Below are positions 6,369 through 7,707 of a stretch of 7,707 nucleotides of DNA, piece after piece. The notes beneath the pieces are model-generated. The model did not search any database, was not told where the DNA came from, and worked only from the letters and a program-made list of their open reading frames with translations. Numbering within the stretch: the first letter of the stretch is position 1; each line of letters starts with the position of its first letter. Location of the stretch: the NCBI GenBank assembly GCA_023442215.1, contig JAEZMP010000455.1:1-7707 (forward strand), read 5' to 3'. The position numbers and the translations under genes are program-made. Source of the stretch: Pseudomonadota bacterium. GTDB taxonomy: Bacteria > Pseudomonadota > Alphaproteobacteria > Rhizobiales > Segnochrobactraceae.

Positions 6369-6725
6369 TCAGTTGCGGCGCGTCAGCAGGCCGATGAGAA
6401 AGCCGATGCCGAACGCGGCGGCGACCGAACCGATGGGATTGCGCTCGACGAGATGGGTGAGATCGGTCGCAGCCTCGCCGGCCTTCACCTTCGCTTCACG
6501 CGCTGCAGCCTGACCTTCGGTGGCCAGACGGTCCACCGCCTCGCCTGCCTTCGCCGCCGCGGCGCGGGCATGGCCACGCACGGTGCCGGCCGCATGTTCC
6601 GCTTCATTGGCGATAAGGGCGCGAACCGTCTCCGTAAGCCGTGCGATATCGGCCTTCAGGGTGGCGAACTCGGCCGCCACGTCTTCCGCGCTCACACCTT
6701 CGGCCGCGCCTTTTTGATCCGCCAT
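6369..6725 (-). CDS. DUF883 family protein (YqjD/ElaB-type ribosome-associated membrane anchor)
   Basis: This 118-residue protein has the full DUF883 layout: a charged, heptad-rich helical body (AEFATLKADIARLTETVRAL, then Ala/Lys/Glu-rich repeats to about 90) and a C-terminal anchor RNPIGSVAAAFGIGFLIGLL followed by TRRN. In E. coli the YqjD/ElaB/YgaM relatives bind ribosomes at the inner membrane in stationary phase; the same role here is inferred. Three ATG codons stand in tandem at 6731, 6728 and 6725. AAGGAG at 6732-6737 touches the first, so the third (6 nt spacing) is chosen as the start. It is the first gene of a probable unit with the YqjE-like gene downstream, the same order as yqjD-yqjE in E. 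coli. An EcfG-like promoter candidate lies at 6791-6816. Confidence 0.9.
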   Translation of the reverse strand: MADQKGAAEGVSAEDVAAEFATLKADIARLTETVRALIANEAEHAAGTVRGHARAAAAKAGEAVDRLATEGQAAAREAKVKAGEAATDLTHLVERNPIGSVAAAFGIGFLIGLLTRRN

Positions 6726-6731
6726 CATCAT

Positions 6732-6737
6732 CTCCTT
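6732..6737 (-). promoter_or_regulatory. Ribosome binding site before three tandem ATG codons
   Basis: AAGGAG on the minus strand directly abuts ATGATGATG. Only the third ATG has the usual 6-nt spacing, so the annotated start is placed there. The first two would be too close to serve well. Confidence 0.7.
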
Positions 6738-6790
6738 GCGTTCCAGGACGGGCCGACGCCGGCCGGCCGCATGTCGCAGTTGCCTTCAAT

Positions 6791-6816
6791 AACGCAGCTC
6801 GGCCGTGATCGGTTCA
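6791..6816 (-). promoter_or_regulatory. Candidate EcfG-type (general stress response) promoter of the DUF883 gene
   Basis: On the minus strand TGAAC (6816-6812), 17 nt, then CGTT (6794-6791) matches the alphaproteobacterial EcfG pattern GGAAC-N16/17-CGTT at all but the first base. It sits about 65 nt before the start codon. DUF883 and similar small membrane proteins are frequent members of that regulon, which supports the call. It remains a pattern match. Confidence 0.42.
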
Positions 6817-6819
6817 ATC

Positions 6820-6853
6820 GATATGTGCGCTCGCGCACGGGCGACGACATATC
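6820..6853. repeat. Nested inverted repeats upstream of the DUF883 promoter candidate
   Basis: GATATGT (6820-6826) and ACATATC (6847-6853) are inverted copies 20 nt apart. Between and overlapping them GTGCGC (6825-6830) and GCGCAC (6833-6838) form a second inverted repeat. The block lies just upstream (minus-strand sense) of the -35-like element and could be an operator. Confidence 0.4.
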
Positions 6854-7086
6854 CGCTCACATACGCGCCGAGCCGCAGCCCGGCCGCTGGCCGGCTCTGC
6901 CCCATTTGAATAGCACCTGCCGGCCGATGCACGCCCCGGATAGATCAACTTTCGGCGCGCACCCGCCGGCGGCACGTGCGCCGCCCTGAAGGAGCCGACC
7001 ATGTGCCGCGGCCGGGACCACGGCCGTCGCGGACAGCGGCCGAAACGCTTCCGGCCCGGCAGCGGTGGCGACCCGCCGGACATGAA

Positions 7087-7112
7087 AAAGGCCCGCTTGG
7101 TGGCGGGCCTTT
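7087..7112 (-). terminator. Intrinsic terminator of gatB
   Basis: A perfect 10-bp stem (7087-7096 with 7103-7112; core GGCCCGC/GCGGGCC) closes a 6-nt loop. On the minus strand it is followed by further T residues (five Ts in all, 7089-7085). It lies 20 nt after the gatB stop. Ts on the other strand (TTTCTT at 7110-7115) may make it partly bidirectional. Confidence 0.88.
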
Positions 7113-7131
7113 CTTGGCAAGCGCGGGAGGC

Positions 7132-7707
7132 TTACTCGATGCCGAGCTTCGCCTTCACGATCGCATTGACCGACTGGGGGTTGGCCTTGCCGCCGGTCGA
7201 CTTCATGACCTGGCCAACGAACCATCCCGCGAGCGTCGGCTTCGCCAGCGCCTGAGCGACCTTGTCCGGATTCGCCGCGATCACCGCATCGACCGCCGCC
7301 TCGATGGCACCGGTGTCGGTGACCTGCTTCAGCCCGCGCGCCTCGACGACCGCGCGCGGATCGCCGCCTTCCTGCCACACGATCTCGAACACATCCTTGG
7401 CGATCTTGCCGGAAATGACGTTCTCGGCGATCAGGTCGAGGATGGTGCCGAGCGAGGCCGCGTCGATCGGGCTGTCCGCGATGGCGTGCCCTTCCTTGTT
7501 GAGGCGCCCGAACAGCTCGTTGATCACCCAGTTCGCCGCCTGCTTGGCGTCGCGCCCCTTTGCCACCGCCTCGAAATAATCCGACGAGGCCTGATCGGAC
7601 ACCAGAACGCTCGCGTCGTAGCCCGAGAGGCCGTAATCGGCGATGAAACGCGCGCGCTTCTCGTCCGGCAGTTCCGGCAGGCCCGCAGCGACGTCGGCGA
7701 TGAAAGC
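7132..7707 (-). CDS. gatB: Aspartyl/glutamyl-tRNA amidotransferase subunit B, C-terminal part
   Basis: The frame is open at the right edge, so only the last 191 residues are present out of roughly 490 in the family. The visible start AFIADVAAGLPELPDEKRAR leads into the GatB tail region. The LPELP...KRARF and DYGLSGYDASVLVSD motifs are characteristic of GatB. The remainder is the GatB/YqeY helical tail domain: ANWVINELFGRLN, then ISGKIAKDVFEIVWQEG, then NPDKVAQALAKPTLAGWFVGQVMK, ending in the conserved VKAKLGIE. GatB carries the kinase/transamidation active site that converts misacylated Glu-tRNA(Gln) or Asp-tRNA(Asn) in the cytoplasmic GatCAB complex; the catalytic N-terminal half lies outside the window. 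The tail domain contacts tRNA. TAA stop at 7134-7132 followed by a strong terminator shows it is the last gene of its transcript. Confidence 0.97.
   Translation of the reverse strand, partial: AFIADVAAGLPELPDEKRARFIADYGLSGYDASVLVSDQASSDYFEAVAKGRDAKQAANWVINELFGRLNKEGHAIADSPIDAASLGTILDLIAENVISGKIAKDVFEIVWQEGGDPRAVVEARGLKQVTDTGAIEAAVDAVIAANPDKVAQALAKPTLAGWFVGQVMKSTGGKANPQSVNAIVKAKLGIE

Larger units (their letters stand above)
6732..7131. other. Non-coding gap between the DUF883 gene and gatB
   Basis: These 400 nt hold no gene I can support. From left to right they contain the DUF883 ribosome site, an EcfG-like promoter candidate (6791-6816, minus), nested inverted repeats (6820-6853), a GC hairpin (6968-6973 with 6980-6985), an isolated AAGGAG-ATG pair on the plus strand (6989-7003), and the gatB terminator (7087-7112). 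Confidence 0.6.

Noticed and set aside
5594..6731. Prophage lysis genes, suggested by the holin-like family name
   Set aside because: No endolysin, phage structural gene or attachment site nearby; the DUF883 pairing points to a YqjD/YqjE-type cellular pair.
5901..6989. A 362-codon plus-strand frame over the DUF883/YqjE-like region
   Set aside because: It is antisense to two recognisable membrane protein genes and shows no domain of its own.
1..7707. CRISPR array, tRNA, rRNA, insertion sequence or toxin-antitoxin pair
   Set aside because: No regularly spaced repeats, cloverleaf-like segments, transposase motifs or terminal inverted repeats were seen on reading both strands.

Overview
The window reads as ordinary chromosome of a high-GC alphaproteobacterium, probably Hyphomicrobiales. 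The clues are the strong G/C bias at third codon positions, the style of GatB, a DUF883 gene with an EcfG-like promoter candidate, and a DUF899 / small membrane protein / regulator / beta-propeller cluster that I recall from that order. That taxonomic placement is an inference. I see no insertion sequence, prophage, CRISPR array, tRNA or rRNA.

Layout, left to right. (1) 2-2137 (+) is most of an AceE-like, thiamine-diphosphate-dependent E1/transketolase-family enzyme whose 5' end lies outside the window. (2) 2265-3252 (-) is a two-gene unit: a small membrane protein (2941-3252) followed by a DUF899 thioredoxin-like protein (2265-2963). The genes overlap by 23 nt. (3) Diverging from it, 3357-4577 (+) encodes a regulator with a helical N-terminal half, an OmpR-like winged helix and a second C-terminal helix-turn-helix. 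(4) 4769-5485 (+) encodes a small five-blade-like beta-propeller protein, after a 191-nt gap containing mutually exclusive hairpins. (5) On the minus strand, 6369-6725 encodes a DUF883 (YqjD/ElaB-type) membrane-anchored protein and 5594-6088 a multi-pass YqjE/holin-like membrane protein. Between them are 280 nt that may hold a decayed gene. (6) 7132-7707 (-) is the 3' part of gatB, with a textbook intrinsic terminator at 7087-7112.

Four genes from 2265 to 5485 look like one functional neighbourhood: a divergently transcribed regulator with its downstream propeller gene on one side, and the membrane protein/DUF899 pair on the other. None of these has an experimentally assigned reaction that I can name, so this is the best candidate here for an undescribed system. 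The DUF883/YqjE-like pair suggests stationary-phase or stress physiology at the inner membrane. gatB is a housekeeping gene (Glu-tRNA(Gln)/Asp-tRNA(Asn) amidotransferase).
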